Assembly: GCA_022825745.1 (NCBI GenBank) | Contig: JAJDWF010000131.1 | Coordinates: forward strand, 1-35,796 | Reading direction: 5' to 3' | Origin: Dehalococcoidia bacterium | Lineage (GTDB): Bacteria; Chloroflexota; Dehalococcoidia; Lucifugimonadales; UBA3495 | Length of the DNA stretch: 35,796 nucleotides | In this document: positions 7,648-15,329 of the stretch, piece after piece | How positions within the stretch are numbered: position 1 is the first letter of the stretch | How the letters are laid out: every line of letters begins with the position of its first letter | Position numbers and translations under genes: made by a program | Notes under the pieces: generated by a model | Seen by the model: only the letters and a program-made list of their open reading frames with translations | The model's database searches: none | What the model was told of the DNA's origin: nothing

Positions 7648-8197
7648 GTTCGACGCCACTCAACTGGTCCTGCGCCACGCCGGCGACTCCCCCATCGTGG
7701 GCAACCTCGGCCCCACCAGCGACGAGCTTTACCACGCCGGCCACCGCGACCGCAATTTCTACACCTACGGCAACATGGGCCTGTGCTCGTCCATCGCGCT
7801 GGGCATGGCCCTGTCCACCGACGACAAGGTCATCTCCCTGGACGGCGACGGCTCGCTGCTGATGAACCTGGGCGCCATCGCCACCATCGGGCGCGAGATG
7901 CCCGAAAACCTGGTCGTGCTGGTCTGGGACAACGAGGCGTGGGGGCAGACGGGCGGCCAGCCCAGCCACACCTCCACCAACACCAACCTCGAAGACGTCG
8001 CCAAGTCCTGCGGCATCAGCAAGACCACCACGGTGGACGACCTGGAAACCCTCGAAGAGGCATTCGGCCGCGCCATGAACGAACCGGGCCCCTGGTTCAT
8101 CGTCGCCAAGATCGAAGAGGCCGCCGAATACATGCCCGTCGCCCCGGTGGAGCCGGAGTTCACGCTGTACCGTTTTCGCAATACGTACGTGGGGTGA
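7640..8197 (+). CDS. ThDP-dependent decarboxylase-like, PP-domain subunit
   Basis: A 185-residue protein corresponding to the C-terminal, diphosphate-binding half of ThDP enzymes (ComE-like). The metal/ThDP motif is SLDGDGSLLMNLGAIATIGR ... WDNEAWG, the classic GDG(X)n-N signature. It also has GNMGLCSSIALGMAL before it, usual for this domain. The start is TTG at 7640, overlapping the PYR-subunit gene by 8 bp, with GGAGG at 7630-7634 five nt upstream; the overlap implies coupled translation and 1:1 subunits. It ends with TGA. Confidence 0.82.
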   Translation: MLRFDATQLVLRHAGDSPIVGNLGPTSDELYHAGHRDRNFYTYGNMGLCSSIALGMALSTDDKVISLDGDGSLLMNLGAIATIGREMPENLVVLVWDNEAWGQTGGQPSHTSTNTNLEDVAKSCGISKTTTVDDLETLEEAFGRAMNEPGPWFIVAKIEEAAEYMPVAPVEPEFTLYRFRNTYVG

Positions 8198-8226
8198 CTG
8201 AGCCCCAAGCCTGATGGCAAGTCTGT

Positions 8227-8255
8227 TTGCCAGCCCTGCCCGGTTGGTCTATCAT
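8227..8255 (+). promoter_or_regulatory. Sigma-70-type promoter of the oxoacid dehydrogenase operon
   Basis: TTGCCA (8227-8232) and TATCAT (8250-8255) are each a 5/6 match to consensus and are separated by exactly 17 bp. This is the best two-box promoter in the window. The -35 box is also the 3' arm of a 6-bp hairpin TGGCAA/TTGCCA (8215-8232), which could end transcription from the ThDP genes or bind a regulator. It would give a leader of about 55 nt. Confidence 0.5.
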
Positions 8256-8316
8256 GGCGGCAGGCGGCCATGGCCGTCGCCTTACGCTTAAACGCGATCA
8301 GGAGACAACCAACCCG

Positions 8317-9372
8317 ATGACCCAGGCTCCGAGCTCTTTACCTACCGAGACCGACGCCGAGCCCAGCATTGCGACCGTCGGGGACAAGGCCGGCCCGGCG
8401 TTGCCGGCTGGATTGACCGCAGACGACCTGGTCGAGGTTTGCCGGCAGATGATCCTGGTGCGCGCCATGGACGAGCGCATCTGGATGATGAACCGGCAGG
8501 GCAAGGTCCCCATCGCGGCGTCGTGCCAGGGCCATGAGGCGGCGCAGTTGGGCTCGCTGCTGGCCGCGCAGAAAGACGGCGATTGCTTCCTGTTCCCCTA
8601 CTACCGGGACCTCGCGCTCAAAATGGCCGTTGGGCTGACGCCGCGCCAGGTAATGCTGTCCTTCATGGGCAAGGACGGCGAGCCCTATTCCGGGGCGCGA
8701 CAGTTTCCACTCCAGGGCGCAGACCTGCCCCGTAACATCATCCAGATTTCCAACGTGGTTGCTGCCGGCTTGACCCAGAGCGTGGGGTATGCGTTGGGCT
8801 GCAAGATGCTGGGCGATGATACGGTAACCCTTTGCTATTTCGGCGATGGCGCCACCAGCCAGGGCGAGACCCACGAGGCCATGAACTTCGCCGCGATCCA
8901 TAAATTGCCGGTGGTTTTCGTCTGCGAGAACAACAAGTTCGCCATCTCCACACCCCAGGAATCGCAGATGGTGGTGAGCGACGTCGCGGCCCGGGCGGAA
9001 GGCTACGGCTTCCCCGGATTCGTCATCGACGGTCTGGACGTGATTGCCTGCTACGAGGCGACGCGCCAGGCCATCGAGCACGCGCGCAACGTCGGGCCTG
9101 CTCTCATCGAGATGAAAGTGGAGCGTTTCATGCCCCACACCACCGACGACGACGACCGCCGTTATCGTGACCGCGATGCGCTGGACGAGGCCCGGCAGTA
9201 CGACCCAGTGACTTTATTCCCCGCTCAGATGGTGGACCAGGGCATCGCTACGCCGGCGCAGATCGACGAGTTCCGCACGGATGCGCAGAGCCAGGTGAAC
9301 GACGCGACCGACTTTGCCGACGCCGCGCAACCTCCGGACGCATCCACGATTTACGACCACCTGTACGTTTAG
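8317..9372 (+). CDS. bkdA: Branched-chain 2-oxoacid dehydrogenase E1 alpha
   Basis: A 351-residue ThDP-dependent decarboxylase subunit that acts on branched 2-oxoacids from Val, Leu and Ile and passes the acyl group to the E2 lipoyl arm. The ThDP motif is FGDGATSQGETHEAMNFAAI (GDG about 176-178) with ENNKFAIST near 206. Other family marks are QGHEAAQLGS and FPYYRDLALKMAVGLTPRQVM. GARQFPLQG near 130 and the RYRDRDALDEARQYDP stretch fit the branched-chain rather than the pyruvate form. The ATG at 8317 has AGGAG at 8300-8304. A longer frame back to 8227 would run through the promoter and is rejected. First gene of bkdA-bkdB-E2-lipB. Confidence 0.9.
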   Translation: MTQAPSSLPTETDAEPSIATVGDKAGPALPAGLTADDLVEVCRQMILVRAMDERIWMMNRQGKVPIAASCQGHEAAQLGSLLAAQKDGDCFLFPYYRDLALKMAVGLTPRQVMLSFMGKDGEPYSGARQFPLQGADLPRNIIQISNVVAAGLTQSVGYALGCKMLGDDTVTLCYFGDGATSQGETHEAMNFAAIHKLPVVFVCENNKFAISTPQESQMVVSDVAARAEGYGFPGFVIDGLDVIACYEATRQAIEHARNVGPALIEMKVERFMPHTTDDDDRRYRDRDALDEARQYDPVTLFPAQMVDQGIATPAQIDEFRTDAQSQVNDATDFADAAQPPDASTIYDHLYV

Positions 9373-9384
9373 GACGACGTCGCC

Positions 9385-10368
9385 ATGGCAGAAATGACGG
9401 TAATTGAGGCGGTGCGTTCGGCGCTGCACGAGGAAATGGAGCGGGACGAGCGCGTGTTCGTCATGGGCGAGGACGTGGGCCAGCGCGGCGGCGTGTTCCT
9501 GGCCACCCAGGGGTTCATCGAGGATTTCGGCCCGCAGCGCGTGATGGACACCCCGCTGGCGGAGGCGTCGATCATGGGCATCGCGCTTGGCGCCGCGTTC
9601 CGGGGCATGCGCCCCATTCCCGAAGTCCAGTTCTCCGATTTCGTGTGGCCCAGCGTCAACCAGCTCATCGGCGAAGCGGCGCGCTCCCACTACGGCACCA
9701 ACGGCGCGCTCAAGGTTCCCATGACGGTGCGTATCCCCTACGGCGGCGGCATACGCGGCGGGCTGTTCCACTCCCAGAACGTCGAGGCCCTGTTCTTCCA
9801 CACGCCGGGGCTGCTCGTGGTCACGCCGTCCACGCCCTACGAGGCCAAGGGACTGCTGAAATCGGCAATCCGCGACGACAACCCGGTGATTTTCCTGGAG
9901 CACAAGAAGACCTACCGGCTGGTGCGCGGCGAAGTTCCCGACGAGGAATACACGCTACCCATCGGCCCCGCCGACGTGAAGCGGGCCGGTTCCGACGTAA
10001 CCGTCGTGAGCTACGGCCTCTCCATGCACTACTGCCTGGCCGCGGCCGCAACGGTGGCCGACGACGGCATCAGCGCCGAGGTCGTGGACTTGCGGACGCT
10101 GAAGCCGCTGGATAGCGAGACCATACTGGAATCGGTGCAGAAGACGGGCAAGCTGCTGATCGTCCACGAGGACAATATCAGCGGCGGTATTGGCGCCGAG
10201 GTCGCGGCGCTGGCGGCGGACGAAGCCTTTGAATACCTGGACGCCCCCATCGCCCGGCTGTGCGGGCCGGACGTGCCCACCATGCCCTTCGCGCAATCGC
10301 TGGAAGACGCCTACATGCCCAGCCCGGAGTCGATTGCCGCAGAAATCCGGCGATTGGCGGCCTACTGA
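9385..10368 (+). CDS. bkdB: 2-oxoacid dehydrogenase E1 beta
   Basis: A 327-residue transketolase-like beta subunit that completes the E1 heterotetramer. It has the family's MTVIEAVRSALHEEMERDERVFVMGEDVG start, GFIEDFGPQRVMDTPLAEASIMGIALGAA, and the conserved RIPYGGGIRGGLFHSQNVEALF segment, with a C-terminal transketolase domain (VTVVSYGLSMHY ... VDLRTLKPLDSETI ... HEDNISGGIGAEVAAL). Typical beta subunits are 325-340 residues, so it is full length. It begins 12 bp after the E1 alpha stop. Confidence 0.93.
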   Translation: MAEMTVIEAVRSALHEEMERDERVFVMGEDVGQRGGVFLATQGFIEDFGPQRVMDTPLAEASIMGIALGAAFRGMRPIPEVQFSDFVWPSVNQLIGEAARSHYGTNGALKVPMTVRIPYGGGIRGGLFHSQNVEALFFHTPGLLVVTPSTPYEAKGLLKSAIRDDNPVIFLEHKKTYRLVRGEVPDEEYTLPIGPADVKRAGSDVTVVSYGLSMHYCLAAAATVADDGISAEVVDLRTLKPLDSETILESVQKTGKLLIVHEDNISGGIGAEVAALAADEAFEYLDAPIARLCGPDVPTMPFAQSLEDAYMPSPESIAAEIRRLAAY

Positions 10369-10384
10369 CTGAGGGAATTAATCC

Positions 10385-11794
10385 GTGGCACAGATGATTG
10401 AGCTGCCCCACGTCGGCGAGAGCGTCGTTGAGGGCACCATCGGGAAGTGGCTGAAGCAGCCGGGAGATCGGGTCGAGCGGTATGACCCGCTGGTGGAGGT
10501 GGTCACCGACAAGGTGACCATGGAGGTTCCCTCTCCGGTGTCCGGCGAGTTGCTCCGCATCATCGCCCAGGAAGGCGAAACCGTGCCCATGGGCGCGCCC
10601 ATCGCCGAAGTGGAAACGCAGGACGGCCAGCCGGCTCCGTCAGCGCAACCCGCCATGCCGACGCCGGCCCCCGCGCCGGAAATCACGCCGGCGGCCGCGC
10701 CGTCGCGGGATACCGGCGAAACGCCGGCCGTTCCCGTCGCCTATCTCATAGACGCGCAGCCCGTGGGTCCCACCGGCGGTTCCGCGCTGGCGGCGCAGGA
10801 GGCGGCAGTATCGGCCCCGCCGCCGGCGCCTGAACCGGCGTCTCCGCAAATCGAACCCGGCGTTGTTCCGCCCCCGCCGCGACGCGCCAACGGCCAACGG
10901 GGACCCAACCGCCTGTCTCCGGCGGTGCGACGGCTGGCACGTGAGCACAACATCGACGTTGACGCGATAACCGGCACCGGAATGGGTGGGCGCGTCACGC
11001 GCAACGACGTGCTGCGTTACCTGGAAGCGGCGCCCGCGCGGACTCCCGTCGCCCCGGCGGAAACGCCCGCCGCCGCGCCGGCAGCCCCGGTGGGCGCAGA
11101 CGAGGAACGGGTGGCGTTGACCCCGGTGCGCCGCATGATCGCCGACGCGATGGAACGCTCGGTGCGCGAGATTCCCCACGCCTGGAGCATGGTGGAGGTC
11201 GATATCTCCGAACTGGTCGCGCTGCGCAATCGGGAACGCGACGGTTTCCGGCAGCGGGAGGGCGTCAACCTGACCTACCTGCCCTTTGCGCTCAAAGCGG
11301 TAGCCGGGGCGTTGAAAGACAATCCGACCCTGAACGCCTCGTGGGGCGATGACCATATCGTGCTGAAGCGCCGGATCCACCTGGGCATCGCGGTGGCGGC
11401 GCCGAACGGGCTGGTGGTGCCGGTGATCCACGACGCCGACCGGCTCAGCATCGCCGGGCTGGCCCACGCGGTGGACGATCTTTCGGGCCGCGCCCGGAAC
11501 GGCAGCCTCCGCCTGGAGGACGTGCAGGGCGGCACCTTCACGGTGAACAACACCGGCGCTCTGGGCAGCATTTTGGGCGGCCCCATCATCAACCACCCGC
11601 AGGCCGCGATCATGACCACCGAAGCGTTGCAGCAGCGGCCCGTAATCATTAACGATGGGATTGCCATCCGGTGGATGATGAACCTGTGCCTGTCCTTCGA
11701 CCACCGCATCAACGACGGCGCTGAGGCCGGGGCGTTCCTGCAATCGGTGAAGAGTCGCCTGGAAGCGTTCGATGGCGACACTCCCATCTACTGA
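10385..11794 (+). CDS. bkdC: 2-oxoacid dehydrogenase E2 (dihydrolipoamide acyltransferase)
   Basis: A 469-residue acyltransferase core. The N-terminal lipoyl domain (1-80) carries the lipoylation Lys at K43 in TDKVTMEVPSP. A long Ala/Pro-rich linker (about 80-175) leads to a peripheral-subunit-binding domain (RLSPAVRRLAREHNIDVDAI ... GRVTRNDVLRYLE), a second Ala/Pro linker, and the catalytic domain ending in LSFDHRINDGAEAG, with active-site H440 and D444. It starts at GTG 10385 with a purine-rich GAGGGA upstream. No E3 (lipoamide dehydrogenase) gene is in the window, so it must be shared from elsewhere. Its last 23 bp overlap lipB. Confidence 0.94.
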   Translation: MAQMIELPHVGESVVEGTIGKWLKQPGDRVERYDPLVEVVTDKVTMEVPSPVSGELLRIIAQEGETVPMGAPIAEVETQDGQPAPSAQPAMPTPAPAPEITPAAAPSRDTGETPAVPVAYLIDAQPVGPTGGSALAAQEAAVSAPPPAPEPASPQIEPGVVPPPPRRANGQRGPNRLSPAVRRLAREHNIDVDAITGTGMGGRVTRNDVLRYLEAAPARTPVAPAETPAAAPAAPVGADEERVALTPVRRMIADAMERSVREIPHAWSMVEVDISELVALRNRERDGFRQREGVNLTYLPFALKAVAGALKDNPTLNASWGDDHIVLKRRIHLGIAVAAPNGLVVPVIHDADRLSIAGLAHAVDDLSGRARNGSLRLEDVQGGTFTVNNTGALGSILGGPIINHPQAAIMTTEALQQRPVIINDGIAIRWMMNLCLSFDHRINDGAEAGAFLQSVKSRLEAFDGDTPIY

Positions 11795-12470
11795 CCAGCG
11801 TCCGGCGGTCGATTCCAGCGCGTGCCGCGTGATCAACGCCGGCGTAGTGCCGTACCGTGAAGCGTGGGACTGGCAGGTAGAGATCGCGGAGCGAGTCCGG
11901 GAGGGATTGTCCCCGGATACCCTGTTGCTGCTTGAGCATCCGCACACCTACACCAGGGGCCGGCTGGCCCTTGATTCCGACCTCTTGCTTGACGCTGCGA
12001 CCCGGGCGGCGCGCGGCATCGACGTAGTTGAAACCGACCGGGGCGGGCTGATCACTTACCACGGACCGGGACAGTTGGTCGCTTATCCCATCATCCGATT
12101 ACGCGGACGGGGCGGCCCCCACTGGTACGTGCGAACGCTGGAGCAGGTCATCATCAGCACGTTAGCTGAGTTCAACCTGCCCGCCGCCACCGTTGAGGGA
12201 TTGACCGGCGTCTGGACGGCCGACGGGCAGCGCAAAATTGCGGCCATTGGGGTGAAGATCGCCGGCGGTGTCGCCTACCACGGATTCGCCATCAACGTGA
12301 ATCCCGATTTGACGATGTTCGACGGTATCGTGCCGTGCGGAATCAGGGACCGGAAAGTTACGTCGCTGGCCGTGGAATTGGGCGCTGTGCCGTCTATGGA
12401 AACAGCGCGTGAAATTGTAGCGCGCCGTTTTTGCGCCGAGTTTGGGCTGGAACCGAGATGGCAGGCGTGA
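11772..12470 (+). CDS. lipB: Octanoyltransferase LipB
   Basis: A 232-residue transferase that moves octanoate from acyl-carrier protein to lipoyl domains, the first step of lipoate synthesis. Motifs: EHPHTYTRGR, ETDRGGLITYHGPGQLVAYPI (substrate pocket), RKIAAIGVKI (catalytic Lys) and FDGIVPCGI (catalytic Cys). The ATG at 11772 overlaps the E2 gene by 23 bp; a GGAAG lies 7 nt upstream. This overlap links lipoylation capacity to production of the lipoylated E2. LipA is not in the window. The first 15-20 residues are not conserved in the family, so a slightly later start is possible. Confidence 0.93.
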   Translation: MATLPSTDQRPAVDSSACRVINAGVVPYREAWDWQVEIAERVREGLSPDTLLLLEHPHTYTRGRLALDSDLLLDAATRAARGIDVVETDRGGLITYHGPGQLVAYPIIRLRGRGGPHWYVRTLEQVIISTLAEFNLPAATVEGLTGVWTADGQRKIAAIGVKIAGGVAYHGFAINVNPDLTMFDGIVPCGIRDRKVTSLAVELGAVPSMETAREIVARRFCAEFGLEPRWQA

Positions 12471-14050
12471 TGCGATACGACGTAATCATCATCGGCGGCG
12501 GTTCGGCAGGTTGCGCGCTGGCCGCGCGGCTATCCGAAGACCCTGGCCGCTCGATTCTGTTGCTGGAGGCCGGCCCGGACTTCTCCGAATTTGAACACTG
12601 GCCGGCGGAACTGCGCAACGGCAACAGCCAGGAAGCCTCCACGCCCGGCGGCACCTACAACTGGTCGTATCAGGCCATCGGCACGGATCAGCAGCAGAGG
12701 CCGATGCAGATTGCCCGGGGCCGGGTGATGGGCGGCTCGGGCGCGGTGAACGGCCAGGTCTTTCTGCGCGGACTGCCCGAGGACTACGACGGGTGGGCGG
12801 CATCGGGGAACGACGCGTGGGCTTATCAGAACTTGCTGCCCTATTTCCGACGGCTGGAATCCGACGCCGATGTGCAGGACGATTTCCACGGCAGCGACGG
12901 GCCGGTCCCGGTGGTGCGCGCCCCTCGAGAATCCTGGCATCCGTTCCAGCAGACTTTTGTAGATACGTGCGTCGCCATGGGATACCCCGCCGACGGAGAC
13001 ATGAATCACCCGGAGTCGGGCGGCGTGGGCGCCGCGCCCATGAACAACCCGGCCGGCATTCGCATGAGCTGCGCCCTGGCGTACCTGGCGGCGGCGCGCC
13101 ACCGCTTGAACCTGACGATTCGAGGAAATTTGGTGGCGAGGCGGATATTGTTTGAGCGTGGTTCGACAGGCTCACCACGAGCGGTGCCAGCTCTGCGGGC
13201 GGTGGGCGTTGAGGCGGAGAGCGGCGGAGAGATTTTCCAGGCGTACGGGAACGAGATCGTCGTCAGTTGCAGCGGCATCGCGTCGCCCCAGTTGCTGATG
13301 CTCTCGGGTATCGGCCCGGCGGGCCACCTGCGAGAGTTGGGCATCCCGGTGATATGCGATCTGCCGGGCGTAGGCCAGAACCTGCGCGACCACCCGTTGG
13401 TGTACGTTGACACGGCATTGCGGTCGGACTACGTAGAGCCGGATTTCGGCGGTTCCCGCATCCAGACCATGCTGCGCTACACCACCGCCGGCTCAACGTC
13501 GCGCAACGACATGCAGCTATACGTGAACAACGTGGCATCCGGGCCGAGTCCGCTGGGGAGCGGGCCGGGCACGGATCAGGCGATCCTGCGGATGACGTGC
13601 ATCCTCCAGCGGGCGGAGAGCGCCGGTGAACTGGGCCTCGTTTCGGCCGACCCTCACGACAAGCCGCACATCGACTACCGCTACCTGCGGAGCGAACGGG
13701 ACCGCCGGCGGTTGCGCGAGGCGGTACGTCTGTGTCGGGACATACTGGCTCAGCCTGGGTTTGCCGGCACCGTGGGGCCGGCGGTGTCGCCCACTGCGTC
13801 GGAAATTGAGAGCGACAACGCGCTGGATAACTGGCTGCTGCGCAACGTGTTCACGACGTTCCACACGTCGGGGTCGTGCAAGATGGGGCCGGCGGACGAT
13901 GGGATGGCAGTGGTGGACCAGTACTGCCGGGTGCATGGCGTGCAAAACCTACGGGTGGTTGACATCTCAATCTGCCCCGACGTGGTGCGGGCCAATACCA
14001 ACGCCACGGCGGTGATGATCGGCGAACGGGCCGCCGCGTTTTTCCGGTAA
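12470..14050 (+). CDS. GMC-family FAD-dependent oxidoreductase (choline/alcohol dehydrogenase-like)
   Basis: A 526-residue flavoprotein. The FAD-binding Rossmann motif is YDVIIIGGGSAGCALAARLS at the N-terminus, followed by LLLEAG. The GMC signature GRVMGGSGAVNGQVFLRG sits near 80-97. The active-site His is in FHTSGSCKMG and the Asn in VRANTNATAVMIGE. The family oxidises alcohols, sugars or choline; the substrate cannot be told. The ATG overlaps the lipB stop (TGATG), and an alternative ATG at 12458 would add four residues. Oddity: residues encoded around 13157-13195 (RGSTGSPRAVPAL) interrupt the usual ILFE-RAVGVE run and come from a dispersed DNA repeat inserted in frame. Confidence 0.9.
   Translation: MRYDVIIIGGGSAGCALAARLSEDPGRSILLLEAGPDFSEFEHWPAELRNGNSQEASTPGGTYNWSYQAIGTDQQQRPMQIARGRVMGGSGAVNGQVFLRGLPEDYDGWAASGNDAWAYQNLLPYFRRLESDADVQDDFHGSDGPVPVVRAPRESWHPFQQTFVDTCVAMGYPADGDMNHPESGGVGAAPMNNPAGIRMSCALAYLAAARHRLNLTIRGNLVARRILFERGSTGSPRAVPALRAVGVEAESGGEIFQAYGNEIVVSCSGIASPQLLMLSGIGPAGHLRELGIPVICDLPGVGQNLRDHPLVYVDTALRSDYVEPDFGGSRIQTMLRYTTAGSTSRNDMQLYVNNVASGPSPLGSGPGTDQAILRMTCILQRAESAGELGLVSADPHDKPHIDYRYLRSERDRRRLREAVRLCRDILAQPGFAGTVGPAVSPTASEIESDNALDNWLLRNVFTTFHTSGSCKMGPADDGMAVVDQYCRVHGVQNLRVVDISICPDVVRANTNATAVMIGERAAAFFR
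13158..13184 (+). repeat. dispersed short repeat, copy 2 (inside the GMC gene)
   Basis: Reads GTGGTTCGACAGGCTCACCA followed by CGAGCGG. CGTGGT/ACCACG can pair around an 11-nt loop. It matches the intergenic element at 24690-24710 (18 of 20 positions over GACAGGCTCACCA...CGG) and shares the TTCGACA..CTCA skeleton with 394-420. It lies in frame, so the GMC protein stays open. Confidence 0.6.
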
Positions 14051-14059
14051 ACGCTGCGC

Positions 14060-14065
14060 TATAAT
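14060..14065 (+). promoter_or_regulatory. -10-like element for the aminotransferase
   Basis: TGCGCTATAATTG, the same 13-nt string as upstream of ftsY, with TATAAT 43 bp before the ATG at 14109. A run of T (14039-14043) is the only -35 candidate. Confidence 0.45.
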
Positions 14066-14108
14066 TGCGCGGCAAACCCGCGCCCTGCCATCAACCGGAG
14101 ACTGCCCG

Positions 14109-15293
14109 ATGCCAATATCCGAATACGTCAGCCGCTCCATGGAAGAAGGCGGATGGATCCGCCGCATGTTCGAGGTGGGCATCGCCCTGAAAGCGCAGTA
14201 CGGTGAGGAGAACGTGTTCGACCTCTCGCTGGGCAACCCCATCATGGAGCCGCCGGCGGAGTTCCACGCCGAGCTGCTCCGCATCGCCAGCGCGCCCATG
14301 CCGGGGATGCACCGCTACATGCTCAACGCCGGTTACCCCGAAACCCGGCAGGCCGTGGCCGACACCCTGTCCGGCGAGACCGGGTTGCCGTTCGGAGCCG
14401 GCGACATCATCATGACGTGCGGTGCGGCGGGCGCGGCCAACGTGGTGCTGCGGGCCATCCTGAACCCCGGCGACGAGGTGATCATCCTGTCGCCGTTTTT
14501 CGGCGAGTACACCTACTACATCCAGAACCACAACGGCGTGCCCGTCATCGTGCCCACCGACGCCGAATTCGGCCTTGACCTGGAGGCCATCGACGCGGCC
14601 ATCACGCCGCGCACCAGGGCGGTTATGGTCAACTCGCCCAACAACCCGTCGGGCGTCGTGTATCCGGCGGAGGACGTGGCGACGCTGGCCGACCTGTTGC
14701 GGCAGGCGGAGCAGCGGTTCGGGTCGGAGATTTTCATCATCAGCGACGAACCCTACCGGCGCATCATCTACGACGGGCTGGTGTATCCGCAGGTGTTTCC
14801 CCACTACGAGCGCACCATCGTGGTGAACTCCCACGCCAAGGACCTGGGCCTGCCGGGCGAGCGGATCGGACACATCGCCGTGCATCCCGACTACGCCGGC
14901 AAGGCGGAGTTGATGGACGGGCTGGTGTTCTGCAACCGCGTGCTGGGATTCGTGAACGCGCCGGCGTTGATGCAGCACGTGGTGCGCGCCGTGCAGGACG
15001 CCTCGGTGGACGTGGGCGAATACCAGCGCAAGCGGGATTTTCTGTACGACAATCTGACTGGGATGGGGTACTCCGTCGTCAAACCCCAGGGCGCGTTCTA
15101 CCTGTTCCCGCGCTCGCCGCTGGCGGACGACGAGGCGTTCGTGGCGGCGTTGCAGGAGTACAACGTGCTGGTGGTGCCGGGCAAGGGTTTCGGAACGCCC
15201 GGCCACTTCCGCATCTCGTACTGCCTGGACGACCGGGTGCTGGAAGGCTCGATGGATGGATTCGCGCGGGCAGCCGAGCAGTATTTGGGTTAG
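14109..15293 (+). CDS. Class I/II PLP-dependent aminotransferase
   Basis: A 394-residue fold-type I aminotransferase. Seen: SPNNPSGVV (176-184, the conserved Asn-Asn-Pro-x-Gly), ISDEPYR (211-217; D213 pairs with the PLP ring nitrogen and Y216 with its phenolic oxygen), the Schiff-base Lys in NSHAKDLGLPGERIG (K244), and an Arg in the C-terminal domain (FRISYC) for the substrate carboxylate. The length is normal. It most resembles aspartate/alanine-type enzymes, but the amino-acid substrate cannot be set from sequence. GGAG lies 8 nt before the ATG. It is downstream of the GMC gene but has its own promoter-like element. Confidence 0.9.
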   Translation: MPISEYVSRSMEEGGWIRRMFEVGIALKAQYGEENVFDLSLGNPIMEPPAEFHAELLRIASAPMPGMHRYMLNAGYPETRQAVADTLSGETGLPFGAGDIIMTCGAAGAANVVLRAILNPGDEVIILSPFFGEYTYYIQNHNGVPVIVPTDAEFGLDLEAIDAAITPRTRAVMVNSPNNPSGVVYPAEDVATLADLLRQAEQRFGSEIFIISDEPYRRIIYDGLVYPQVFPHYERTIVVNSHAKDLGLPGERIGHIAVHPDYAGKAELMDGLVFCNRVLGFVNAPALMQHVVRAVQDASVDVGEYQRKRDFLYDNLTGMGYSVVKPQGAFYLFPRSPLADDEAFVAALQEYNVLVVPGKGFGTPGHFRISYCLDDRVLEGSMDGFARAAEQYLG

Positions 15294-15294
15294 G

Positions 15295-15310
15295 CGTCCG
15301 GCTAAGGACG
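15295..15310. terminator. Weak hairpin between convergent genes
   Basis: CGTCC/GGACG (5 bp, 6-nt loop) lies in the 36-bp gap between the aminotransferase and the dehydratase, with only a short T-run after it. Called mainly from position. Confidence 0.25.
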
Positions 15311-15329
15311 GTCGGGTTTCGGCTGTCTT

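Noticed and set aside
12489..13178. Minus-strand frame starting MVSLSNHAQ
   Set aside because: Its start lies in the dispersed repeat and its body is antisense to the GMC oxidoreductase.
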